Positions 47,818-58,890 of a stretch of 64,000 nt of DNA are shown in pieces. Numbering within the stretch: position 1 is the first letter of the stretch; the number at the start of each line of letters is the position of its first letter. Origin of the DNA: Halichoerus grypus. Lineage: Eukaryota; Chordata; Mammalia; Carnivora; Phocidae. The notes beneath the pieces are model-generated. The model saw only the letters and a list, made by a program, of their open reading frames with translations. It was not told the DNA's origin and did no database searches. The translations under genes were made by a program, and so were the position numbers. The stretch covers positions 94,216,294-94,280,293 of the forward strand of contig NC_135712.1 of assembly GCF_964656455.1 (NCBI RefSeq), in the 5' to 3' direction.

Positions 47818-48038
47818 GGGGTGGCTCAGTCAGTTAAGCGGCTGCCCTCAGCTCAGGTCATGATCCCAGCGTCCTGGGATCAAGCCCCGCATTGGGCTCC
47901 CTGCTCAGCGGGGAGCCTGCTTCTCCCTCTCCCTCTGCCTGCCTGCTGCTCCCCCTGCTTGTGCTCTCTCTCTCTCACTATCTCTCTCTCTGTGTCAAAT
48001 AAATAAATAAAAAGTCTTTAAAAAAAAAAAAGCTCTTA
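47818..48038 (+). mobile_element. SINEC (Can-SINE), slightly 5'-truncated, with perfect 18-bp target-site duplication
   Basis: Starts 'ggggtggctcagtcagttaa', missing the first few bases of the head. It then runs through 'gatcccagcgtcctgggatc', 'ctccctgctcagcggggagc', a CT-rich block, 'aaataaataaataaaaagtc' and an A11 tail. The duplication tatcatgagtttatcctc flanks it at 47800-47817 and 48039-48056 without a mismatch. This is probably the youngest-looking insertion in the window. Confidence 0.98.
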
Positions 48039-48056
48039 TATCATGAGTTTATCCTC

Positions 48057-51000
48057 TAAATCTGCGGTGCCCATTACCTGCACTGTGGATAGTCTAGCTT
48101 CCTGTATGGGGATGGGATGTTCTGTCAGTCATTCTATATGGAACCATTCCTGCTGACTTGCGTGGCTAGGTAGTGATTAAATTAACCAATGGAGCATTTG
48201 TATGACGTTGAAGTTATGGGGCAATATATTTATTCTATTTTAGATAGTTTTAAGTAGTCCATGTAAATAGTCGATATGGAGATGGCTTAATGTACTTTTG
48301 TTTGTTTGAGAGACGGTTTGCTTAAATAAGTAGTGCATTTGTTTCTCTTCCGTTTAGAAATAACAAAAAAAATGAATGCAGGAAGCTGATGGAAAACCAC
48401 ACATTTGACCACTCATAACCTGGTGGCCAGTGGTCAAATGTCATTTAAGAGATTTGAGAACATTTCAACTATTGCTTTTAAGATATACCTACACCTAAGC
48501 ACCGCTAGAAACAACACAACTGATTTGTATTTAGAGTTGGTAGACTACCACGAGATGATTTTTTACTTTCCAAAGAAATTCATCTCACTAAGTTTTCCAT
48601 ACCCCTAAGCTCTGAATAAGTAAGAGTATTGCTGTGAATTTGATTGAAACAGTAAATTCTTTGGGGGGAAGAAAGTTTAAATGGTGGTCATTTTGACATC
48701 AAACAATGGCAACCAAATGTTACTTTTGCCATCCCACCATTCGAAAAGAAAGACTTGGAACTTAGGGATCAATGATAGCAGCCAGCAAACTTTCTTATTG
48801 TGCAACAAACAAGAGGTGGAAACACTGTTGAGTTGACTTCACTCAGAGGTCCAGAAAAATTAAGGTTGACACTAAAATAACTTTGGCTTACATATGACTC
48901 ACAGCAAATGCTAAATAATGAAAAAATATGTCTTTTAGGTCTAAAATTTTCTGGGTTGTGAGAAAACATGAAGCATAAATCATATCAAACTATTCCTGGC
49001 ATTAGGCCTTCATGATGCATTTGTTTGAAATCAAGGGTCCAATTGCCTGGAAGAGCGAAAACAGCTAGATGCCCGCTGAGGCAGAATGCCAGCCTTGGAA
49101 CTGACACATCATTTCTAGAGAGATCCAGAGGCACGACCCTAGTTTGCCTTCAAAGTGGTTCCCTTGGATTGATTTTGTAAATTAACAATATTACGCCTTC
49201 TGTAGGGTAGAAAGTGCATTAGTCACACTGCTCTTACTTTACCCAGCAAGGAAATCTATTGTTCTTTTGTGGTAAAATGGTCCTGGGGAGGGGCGAGGGT
49301 GAATTTTGCCACATCAGGTAAAAAGACTCACATTCAGTTTTCAGGCAGGTTTAATGAGGAATTTTAATAATGAGAGTAAAAATCAATGAGCATAACTCCA
49401 CTAAATGACTCTTAAAGGGAAACTGATCCGGCTCCTGTTTTTACAAGTGTATGTAACCATCATTGAATGGGTGCCAAGCATCAATTGTTCCAAGTGAGTA
49501 AGGACATGGGATATGGCAAAAACTCGCAGCAATTTATTACCAGAATGTTTTAAAAGAAATGGAGGATTTCAGAAAAGGAGAATTTCCATGGATTCATGTT
49601 TAAATTCACCATAAGTGATTAATCTTTGTGTTCCATGTTTTGTCCAAGGTCGGTTTTACACACCATGTAAAATTGCTTCTTCTAGAAGAAAGTCTGCTGT
49701 TTTCAAAAAAGGAAAAGGGAGGGGTGGACAGTGGGTCTCCCGGAAAATACTTCCTAAGTCTCCTTTCACATTAGTTATTTGTGCTTTATTTATGGAAGAT
49801 GTTAATCCACCAAATATTGTCTAAGGAATAATTAAATAGTGTGGGATATAAGACGAACTTACCCAAACATGGCTACTTTCAGTACATGAAACTGGCTTTC
49901 TAAAAATGGCCTTCCTATTTTCAGACTTCTCTAAGAGAAGTCTGGGCATTTGGTTTTCTGAATCTTCACGTGCTCTGATTTTTGCAGCAGGGATTCTACC
50001 TGGATTTGTAAAATATATAATATATAGTTTAGGTCTTAATGAATATTTTTCCTTTGTAAATTTTCAGACTGATTTATTCTAATGGTAGAAAACTGCAATA
50101 TAAAATAATAATCGTCGTGTTGTCATCTCTAATTAATGAGAATATATTTATCAGTAAACCCAGGTAGAGATAAACGTTTTCAGAATCATCCGCCAAACAT
50201 TTCTTAAGATTCAGTTTGAATTACTTATCTCATAACATTTACTAGTTATTAGGGTATTCAATCACTTACAATAAAGGCTAAAGAGAGAGAGAGCTAAAAA
50301 ATGAACAAACAAAAAACCTTTTTCCCTCATTGAAGTGTAACCAAGAGCTTCTGAAAGCTATAGCTGAAAAAATATTTAAGAGTTTGTTGTTAACCAAAAT
50401 GGAGTTTCCTTGCATTAGTTTTTTTTTTTTTAATTTAAGAATAAATGTAGTGTTTCAGGTCTTCGTTATTCCTGTTTGCAAACAAAGAAGTGTGTCCCTT
50501 CAAATAGGTCTTTTCCATTCCTTGATGTTAAAGACCTGATTATATAATTAAATTAATTTTGACCAATACATATTGGGCATCCCCTGGGTGCAAGTTTAGG
50601 TTTCGACTGTTAGAGCTGCAAGCTGAGTGAGCCCTGCTTAATCCCACTGACACCCACCCATACATGTTGCTTTTTTTTTTTTTTTTAATGTTGGCTTGTA
50701 CAAAGCCACAGAGGGGAACAAATATAGCTGTATTGCCTGCCTTCAACCAAAATGCTTTAGCCATTGAGAGATGGGGGCAGCATAGACACTCAAAAATGCT
50801 TTGAGATCTTTGGATAAATGGTATCATACAGATGTGTATTATTGCTAATTCTTTGTTCTCAATCACTTGTTTTCAAGGACACTAAAATCCATGTAGCCCC
50901 TAAAAAAGATAAATAAGGGCAAGTCACTTTTCTTCCTCCAGTCACAGACTAAAGAAATTATTTCAGATAATATATAGCCCTTCAGCCGTGGGAGCAGGAA

Positions 51001-51654
51001 GTGTTTACTGCTGAAGTTGGGGTCCCAGTTGGTAAAATAAACGGAAACTTCTGGTTCAGTTTTAGGACCCTCTTTCAAATAAAAACTTTATTTTCTCTAG
51101 GCAAATAAATTGATTTAATCTTGCATGATTGGCAAAAAAATTCATTAAGTCGGGACAGTCTTTAAGGAGTTCAAAAACACAACTTAGGCTTTTTTTTTTT
51201 TTTTTTTTGCTTTAAGACTCAGAGAAGTTTATTTAAAAACAAAACAAAACAAAAACAGAAACAAAAAACTAAAACACCAAAAAATCCTATGACATTTTCT
51301 TCTCTAATGATCTTTAAAACTGGTTCAGGCTCACTGGTTTGGAGTTATTCAGGTATGTCCATATTTGAAAACGGACTCCCATGTCACTGTCCCAATAGGG
51401 TGAAGGTTGAGACAGTGGAGTAGAAATGAAGCAAAAAATGATTAGTTCATATGGGATAAATATTTTTTTTAAGAAAATGTAAAGTAAATATTGAGAGAGC
51501 CAAAACATGATCAAGTTAATCAAGCTCTCATATAGTCCTAATTTTTTTTTTTTTTTTGCTTCTTATTTGTTTTTTTGATCTTTGAAAATACTGCGTGTTT
51601 GAGACTAAACCTGGCTCTACTTTTCATGGGCATAATTCTCACTTTTCCATTGGT
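48057..51654. other. Single-copy non-coding DNA with several T-runs
   Basis: No gene is supported. Holds T16 (50671-50686), T19 (51190-51208) and T16 (51542-51557) runs with no attached SINE or LINE body. A palindrome is listed separately. The 108-codon minus-strand frame at 50540-50866 reads through one of the T-runs as poly-lysine and is a chance frame. Confidence 0.45.
49922..49944. repeat. 23-bp perfect palindrome with a 1-nt centre
   Basis: The left arm cagacttctct (49922-49932) and right arm agagaagtctg (49934-49944) are exact reverse complements around a single A. It contains TTC and GAA half-sites in inverted arrangement. Hairpin-forming, with no known element recognised around it. 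Confidence 0.9.
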
Positions 51655-53690
51655 GTAGAGACCCATTAATTAAATAGGTATATTTTGAGCACTTACAACA
51701 TGACTAAAGGCTACAGGTCACGTATCAGGCAGATAGACAAAATCTTTGTACCCATTGAGCTTCCACCCCTGTGGTGAAAATTGAAATTCTGTTAGTAAGT
51801 AAACAAGCAAATTGCAAATAGTAAAAAGTATAAAGGAGACAAAATCAGGCCATGTGACAGTGGCTGCAAGTGAGCATTGTGATGAGGGGCTACTTCAAAG
51901 AGGAGGTGGGGGAAGGCTCCCTGAAGATGGGTTATTTGGGTGAGGTCTGGATGACAGAAGGAGTTGGTGATGTGACAACCAGGCAGGAGAGCATTCCAGG
52001 CAGAGGCAACAGCAGGGCCACAAGCCCCGAGGCAAGAACAAGCTTGCCATATTTGGGGAACATCAGTAAGACCAGGAGCACAGTAAGCGAATAGGGAGTG
52101 GAACAGTTGAGGTCCACGGGCCAAGTGGAGGCTAGTGTAGAGGTCACAAAGTGGAGGTTGCCAATGTGTTTTGGTTGCCTGCGTTGTTACGTCTTCACAC
52201 TGTTTTAAAAGATAGTGTAAGTGGTCACTTGTTACGTTTGGTCCCTTACAAGCAGTTAAGCACATGACTTTCACCCTGTCCCTTTTATTCACTGACATGA
52301 CAGTTAACTACAACCCCTGTTCTGTAGGCAGGAGAGTGTGGTGGGCTGTACAGGGTCAGGCATAAGGGTTTTGGATCTTATGCTAGGTGCAGTCGAAAGC
52401 CATTGGTTTCTAGATTTTTTTTTTTTTTTTTTAAAGAAAGCACACCTCAAAAGCTTTTCTGATATAGTGGATGCAGATAGAAAAAGAAGATTTGAATATA
52501 ACTCCTGTGTGTTTGGCTTGAGAAAATGGATGACAGGTAGAGCCATTTTGGGGGTAAGGAGGGCTGACTGAGAAAAGAGAGTGTTAGTGAGGAGTGGGTG
52601 GGGAGGGAGGTACTTCAAGAGTTCTATGTGGGGGAGGCTAAATTTGACATAGCTCTTAAACATCCAGATGGAAATGCAAGGAACAACTGGATAGAAAGAT
52701 CTGGAAATCAAAAGTGAGGTTCAGACTGAAGGTATAATTTGAGAGTCTTTAAAGTCCTGGAACTGGGTGGAACCTCTCAAGAAGAGAGTGTGGGGAAGGG
52801 AAGAGAGCTTAAACCTTAACTCAAATATACTATGACAGTCCAAGCAGGAAAGGAGATGGAGTAGAAGAAGCTCTCTCGGAACTAGAAATCAGGAGTGTTG
52901 TGTCATGTGAGTCCGTGGAAGAGTGAATTTTAAGATAGAGGTCGTGGCCAGTGATGCGGCTGGATAAGATGGAATCAGAGAAGTGGGCAATGATTGGTTA
53001 ATTTGACAAGGACACAGAAGCATGGAGGAGACCCTTATCTCTCCTGCCGGGGGAGACAGCAGAAGACAAGCAGACACACTAACCAAATACTTGGGACATT
53101 TGACAGGCAGAAGCGGTTTTTATTTGAGTATTTATTTATTTTGTTGGTCTTTGTTTTTTGCTCATCTCAGTGTGATCACTGAGTTCACGTCCCAAGACCC
53201 AAGCGGTAACATTTAGGTCCATGAAAGTAGAAAAATACATCTCAAAAGAGAGCGATCTCATACAGTCATGGTGGGTGTGTGAAAGAGTGCTTCCACTTTG
53301 GAATACCACTCAGCAGCATAGAAACAAGCTATCGATATATCCCAGGGGCTGGATGAATCTCTCAGACCCTGTGCTGAGCTAAAGAAGCAAGACGTGAAAG
53401 AGTATAGACACTCTGATTACATTAATATGAAATTCTAGAACAAGGAAATTAATCTGTACTGATTCAGATAGTAAAGCTAATCTATACACATCAATAATTG
53501 CCTGGGGTGGGTTGTGGAGAAGGGAAAATTGACGGAAAAGGGGCACATGGAAGCTCTCTGGGGAGATAGAACTGTTCTCTCTTGTTTGGAGTGGTGGTCA
53601 CATGGCTCTATACATTTGTCAAAGGTTATTGACCTACTCCCTTAAAATGAATGAATTATATCTCAATAAAATTGATTGATTGATTGAGAG
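51655..53690 (+). mobile_element. Decayed LINE-1 (L1M-type) 3' UTR, about 2 kb
   Basis: The left part follows the long ancient LINE 3' UTR: 'ggagagcattccaggcagag', 'gcaacagcagggccacaagc', 'cccgaggcaagaacaagctt', 'acatccagatggaaatgcaa', 'ggaacaactggatagaaaga'. The right part is the L1 3' terminus: 'ggaataccactcagcagcat', 'aatatgaaattctagaacaa', 'aaggggcacatggaagctct', 'ctatacatttgtcaaaggtt' and 'attatatctcaataaaattg'. An 18-nt T-run (52415-52432) interrupts it. Open frames here (the longest, 168 codons on minus at 51792-52298) lie inside the repeat and have no coding meaning. The exact subfamily is not assigned, and the two parts could be neighbouring fragments of one or two insertions. Confidence 0.8.
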
Positions 53691-54244
53691 AAAATGAAAT
53701 CACTATTTCTCCTGATTAGGTTCTTTCGCCCTAAGTCATTTTCCTATCACATTTGTAAGATATTCTCCTTCTTGATTACTTTGAGAACTCTTTTTTACTG
53801 TTTTATGTCTGTCAATGTGTCACTCAATTACTGATATCTATTGTATATTGTATAGATTACTTTTCATAGAATTCTTCACACTAATGCCTCCATACCTTAG
53901 ACATATGCCTGGCTATTTTGATCCTCACTTTAACATATAAGGTATTTTAAATAAAATGTATCTAGATATGTTCGCTAAATGCTGACATCATTAGCTTAGG
54001 ACATCTGTAGCGATGCTGTTGACTTGACATCATTTATGATGCAAATTCCATTATATCTTTTCTGATAACTGACTTCTTGAACCAAAAATAGAAGCTATTA
54101 TGAACTTTTATTTTATAGACAGATAACTGGAGGGAGACTTTTTATATAGGCTGCACTACAAATTTCAATAAATGATACCCAACTCTTGCTTAAAAACTTA
54201 TATCACATATATAAGTAATATCTAGAAGGATGTGTTATAATAGA
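53691..54244. other. AT-rich non-coding DNA
   Basis: Nothing recognised after the L1 tail and its ttgattgattgattg stretch. Confidence 0.45.
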
Positions 54245-54500
54245 AAGATTGAGGGCTTTGCAATAGAACTGGGCTTGAATCTCAGACTTGCTGTCAGCCA
54301 GCCATGTGAGCTTGGGCAAGTTCCTTACTGGGTTTTAATTTCCTTATCTGTAAGAGGTAAAGTAATAATTATCTTTCTATCTTGTTATAAGGTTTAAAGA
54401 TAACATATATAAACTTTCTAGCACAGTGCCTGGCTTGTTAGAGGGGCTCAAATGTGAGAGTTGAAATTCTATATGTTGTTACTTCTGTTATCACGCATAT
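54245..54500 (+). mobile_element. MIR SINE, nearly full length
   Basis: The text 'actgggcttgaatctcagac', 'gtgagcttgggcaagttcct', 'ttaatttccttatctgtaag', 'aggtttaaagataacatata' and 'agcacagtgcctggcttgtt' follows the plus-strand MIR consensus from near the tRNA-related head to the 3' end. Confidence 0.92.
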
Positions 54501-55539
54501 TGTCAGCATGGGTGGGGGGGTCAGGGAACCAGGAAGCCTGCTTCTGAATGTCTAAAGGCCCGCAGATATTGGTTAAAAGAAGTAACTGAATTCTAAACTA
54601 TAGCCTTTTCAATGACAAAGCAACATTTGATGGACCATAAAAGAAGACAGAAGCAATTAGGCATTACCTAAACCTTCTGTGAAGTTTGTGATTTTTAAGC
54701 TCTTGAAATAGAATATTAAAAAACATCAATAACATCTACACTAGGAAACATTCTCTTGTTCTTTGAAATTGATATAGATCTTCACCTGCATACATAATGC
54801 CTATCCATAGACACCATGCACACACGTACACACACATACACACAAATAGGTACAGGGTTTTTTGTTTTTTGTGTTTTTTTCTTAAGAAAAATAGGTCTTC
54901 GTATCATGTGCAATCAGGATTCTGAAAGTTAATAAAAGGCCCTGTTACCCTATTACAAGGCTTTCTTTTTACATGGTATCTATATTTCTAAAAGTTTCCT
55001 ATGTAATTGCTGCTTTTCTGATTTTACCTGTTATTAATTATAGTTTATTCTCTGTTTAAGCTCAACTGTTACTGTAAATGTGACTTCCGTCATCCTCTGT
55101 GTATCTAAATGGGATATTCTGAGATAGTCGCTTCTTCCTGAGGATGTGGGAGTCCTTCCCAGGAAACATTGAGAACTATTCTTAACCTGGAACTCCTATA
55201 TATCTTGTGTCATCCTTCAGAGATACTGCACCTTTCCCTGCTGCCTGCCCCATTCTTTGTACGCTCACTGTTTATTTCCCAGCTATTTTAGGAAGACCTT
55301 TCTTCCTCAATGATGAAAGCACAGTCCCATGAATTGAGTAGCTATGGATAATCTTATAACTTCTTTGTTTAGGCAAGAGGTCACTATGTTTCAAGATCTT
55401 TTTGTGATCTTAACCCTCTACCATCATTTTGTGTATCTAGAAAAGTGCAACACTGCTTTTAAAGCCATTTTCTATTACACATCATTTTAATGCCCCAAAA
55501 TATGTTTATATAATAAAAATCATCAATTACCTTTTGAGC
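54501..55539. other. Non-coding DNA, nothing firm
   Basis: Contains a CA-rich microsatellite at about 54817-54845 and a G-rich stretch at 54510-54526. The 55160-55340 part has faint resemblance to L2 coding-end DNA (gacctttcttcctcaatgat), too weak to call. Confidence 0.4.
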
Positions 55540-55722
55540 CAGTGTTCGTTAACCCTACCTTTATTCACTAGAATCATCTGGGGAATTTTTTTTTTAAGTA
55601 GTATGCCCGGGTATTCACATTTAGAGATTCTGATTTAATGAATCTGTGGTGGGGCCCAGGCTTAATCCTTTGAAGCGCTCTGCAGAGGATTCCTAGGTGA
55701 AGCCAAAGTTTGAAAACCAGCC
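55540..55722 (+). mobile_element. MER5A-type hAT-Charlie element
   Basis: The text 'cagtgttcgttaaccctacc', 'agaatcatctggggaatttt', 'tgatttaatgaatctgtggt', 'ggggcccaggcttaat' and 'gccaaagtttgaaaaccag' follows the MER5A consensus end to end. The flanking 8-mers ccttttga and ccttctgg agree at six of eight positions and may be the decayed target-site duplication. Confidence 0.88.
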
Positions 55723-56344
55723 TTCTGGGCGTAAAAAGTTTTTGCAAGCTTTAAAACACCACAGCCTTTGAAATAATAGAGGTTCTCTTGTACTGCTGAA
55801 GAGTCACTAAAGCCTAGAACGAGGTGCTCTTTAAGTCAGTTGGCAAGGAGGTTAATAAAGCCATAGTTGCTGATGACTCTGATTTTTAGAGTTTTTCATT
55901 TATTTTTCATTAGAGTCAATTTTTTCTCGACAGGCAATTAACCAAGTGAGGGAACTATGTCGGAAGATAATGTGCTGATAGTGCCCAGAGGGAAATATGT
56001 AAGATTTGACCTTCCCTTCATCTCAGCCCTACCACGAACAAGCTTAGAGTCCTGGTCGAGATCATTTCCAGACAGGATTCACAAACATAAACGCAGCAGG
56101 GGCTAGGAAGGTAACGGGAATCCATAAAACCACAGGAGTGGACATTGGCACAGAGAAGGACTCACTCCCATCCTAATGGGGACTGCCTCTGCTCAGCCCT
56201 GGCTACTTGCTTCTATGGGAGAATGCAAGTCAAGTGTTGCCAAATATTTTCATTTTTTTAAAGAGAAATCGAATTTCTCCCCTTTGGGAGGAAATTTTCC
56301 AATTATTATTGACATCATTAGATGCCAACTTTTTTATGTGCCTT

Positions 56345-56398
56345 ATTCATATTGTGGGGCTTAATTTGGCCCTCAGGCCACCAGTTTGCAATGTCTGG
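56345..56398 (+). mobile_element. 3' end of a hAT-type DNA element
   Basis: The phrases 'gcttaatttggccctcaggc' and 'caccagtttgcaatgtctgg' match the terminus of a common mammalian DNA repeat (pattern cggatttggcccgcgggcc, atagtttgccgacccctg). Only the last roughly 55 nt are present. Confidence 0.55.
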
Positions 56399-56450
56399 GT
56401 TAAATGATTTCTAAGATTCTTTCAATTCTGACGTTCTAAGATTCTAAGAG
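56399..56450 (+). mobile_element. MIR3-like 3' scrap
   Basis: The phrase 'taaatgatttctaagattct' followed by 'ttcaattctgacgttctaag' matches the ancient-SINE tail (actagatgatctctaaggtc, cttccaactctaacattcta). It directly abuts the hAT fragment. Confidence 0.5.
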
Positions 56451-58641
56451 ACTCATTTGGACAAAACACAAAAATACTCCCTTAAGGTGGGAAGTTGCTA
56501 TTTGAGTATGTGCTTAATTGATTTTTCTTTTCCCGAATCTTCCAGTTTTTCTCCCTTACCCCGCTGGCCCTGGCAGCTTACCTTTCTATTCTGACCCATC
56601 CTAGAGTTGACATCTCAAGAATTTATGCAACTATCGCTAATACGCCGTATTTACAATATATAGAGGATCCTGGTGTTATGTCAGAGGAAAACCTTGTCTT
56701 AACTTCTCAGGAGGGAATGAAATGTACAGTACAGTGTGGCTTATGAATCATTTTCAAATTAGTATTCTGTACATCTGGAGAAGAGTACATTTCTACTCAT
56801 GCATAAATTGCCTATGAACACATTTCAAAAACCTATGCTTAATCTTAGCAATGAACATTTCAAAAGGTAAATTAATATCTTCAAGGGGAAGAAATACAGT
56901 GTATTAAACAGGAACCCACTAGAAACTCGATAGTTAAGAGTCTGTCAGCATTTCCATTATAAGCCTTGTTTTTTGAGGGGTTTATAACTCACTTATAAAA
57001 ATTCATCATAGGCTGGGACTTGGCATGTAAGGTCTCAGCCCGGCAGCCTGACGTGATGCTAGGTCTGAAGGACCTCAGATTCTGGTCAGAGGGATACTAT
57101 TTCAAAGTTTCAAGATGAGGTCTAAATAAAGAGAGGGAGTTATTTAAACCTACAGAATCCAGGAACTGCGGCGTAAAACTAAAATAACTGCTCTAAGATC
57201 AGCAGGTTGTGGCTCGCTTTCACAGAATTCCTCACCATTGTCTACTCTGAACTGTACATCTCGTACCGTGTAGGGTGGAGTCAGCTTCGCTTTCTTGTCT
57301 GGGTCATACTCAATGCAACTTTCATTCTCCTTTTACTAGCTTAATATACTGTCTGTTGAGGTTACAGGTTTAGATGAAAGTTTATAAATGAGGCTAATTA
57401 ACATTGAACCTGTAACTCTTTTTTTCCTCTTTCCATTTGAAAAAAGGTATTTGTAGGAAGTAGGAATAGAGTATAAAAATGTCTTAGGCCATCGTAAATT
57501 TTTTGTGCAGATAGTTCTGTGATGTGTTGCATGTTTAAATTAGCACAATATGTATTCATTTTAAATATTGATCTTTAAGGAAGCAATGTAATAAATCTGA
57601 ATACTCTTTTGCATTACTGTTTACATTAGGTCTACTCCAGATTAAGAGAGACAGTTGCCTTGTAAATTTGCTCACAGTGTAAGCAGTGGCATATAAATAA
57701 TTCTGTTTCCAATTATACAAAAACAATGATGATGAACTATTGGGAGCTGGGATGATTGTGCAGAGCCCGGCTGAATCACAGACCCAGGCCAGGCCTGTGA
57801 GTAACTGATGTGCAGCTGACAATTGGGACTATTGTTTAGATCAGGAAGCAAATGAAGAAGTGGCACAGAACAAAATTCTATAAATGTAGCTCCATTAAGA
57901 TGTAGTTCCTCTCCAGCTGTAAAGTTTCTAAGGAGCTACCAAAACTATTTAAAAACATAAAAACACAATTGTTCGGCTTGGTAATGGTAACAATTTGTCT
58001 GGAACAATGTTAAGTATGTTGTGGTAACCTTCATGGGGGAAAAACCCTATGGATGGACTTGGCTGTGGTTTGGGGTTTCCACCTTCTCCCAGCGGTGGTT
58101 CTTGAGCTGTGGCATGAACTGGCCTTTGAACCATTTGATAGCTCAACCAAATTTCAGCTAGGAATGTTAAAACATAATGGCTAAAGATTAAGAATAAATT
58201 TACACCTAGGCCATGTAATTCCAAGGCCAAGATCAACCCATTCCCCTTAACGTTCCCATCATCTATTCCGGAGTGCAAATATTCACATGGAAATGAGGTT
58301 GGCTGAAATGTTTAGCTTATATTGGAAAACATATCTGCTAAGCAGCTGAGAAATGTATTCGTTTCAGTCTTTCCATTTGACAAGGCTCATTCTCCCAAGT
58401 AAAATACTAAGAATGCAATGACAGCAGCTGAAGCCGGTCCATTTCCTCTCCTGCCTTTAATCTCTCCCTGGGAAAAATAGTTCTTGAAATGCTATAATGT
58501 GTATATATATTGACACTCTTCCTTAGATTTTTAAATAGGGCTGATCCTCTATTTATTCTCTATGCCCAGCGATTTTTTTTTACCAGTTATTTAAAAGTGC
58601 GTTTATTATTTTCGTGACTGATAATGATTATTATAATCATA
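56451..58641. other. Single-copy non-coding DNA
   Basis: No gene or confident repeat is seen. Short minus-strand frames at 57556-57866 and 57949-58278 resemble no known protein. Confidence 0.5.
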
Positions 58642-58890
58642 CCGTGCTTTTCAGTTGATAAAGTGTGTTCGTATGCATTATTATATCATTACATCATTGC
58701 CATCATTATAAGAACTTCAAGAAATGATTTGCATCAATATTATTTTTTATCCCAATTTTTTAAATGATGAAAAGAAGTTCAGTGAGGTTAAGTGATTTGT
58801 TCATGTTTTTATAGCTAGTAAGTGTCAAACCTATCCTCCAGTTCAGCTATTTGAACTCTAAATGCCATGTTCTTTCCACTGTGGTTTTAA
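58642..58890 (-). mobile_element. MIR SINE, reverse orientation, diverged
   Basis: The text 'ttttaaatgatgaaaagaag', 'ttcagtgaggttaagtgatt', 'tagctagtaagtgtcaaacc' and 'ccatgttctttccactgtgg' matches the reverse-complement MIR consensus (acagatgaggaaactgag, gaggttaagtaacttgc, agctagtaagtgg, and a ccacta-type end). Confidence 0.8.

Noticed and set aside
51792..52298. 168-codon minus-strand open frame, the longest in the window
   Set aside because: It lies antisense within a decayed L1M-type 3' UTR whose repeat motifs are readable on the plus strand. No domain resemblance.
52415..52432. T-runs of 13-19 (41292, 50671, 51190, 51542, 52415, 59982) as SINE tails in reverse orientation
   Set aside because: None is followed by a recognisable SINEC body or flanked by a duplication, so they are listed only as homopolymers.
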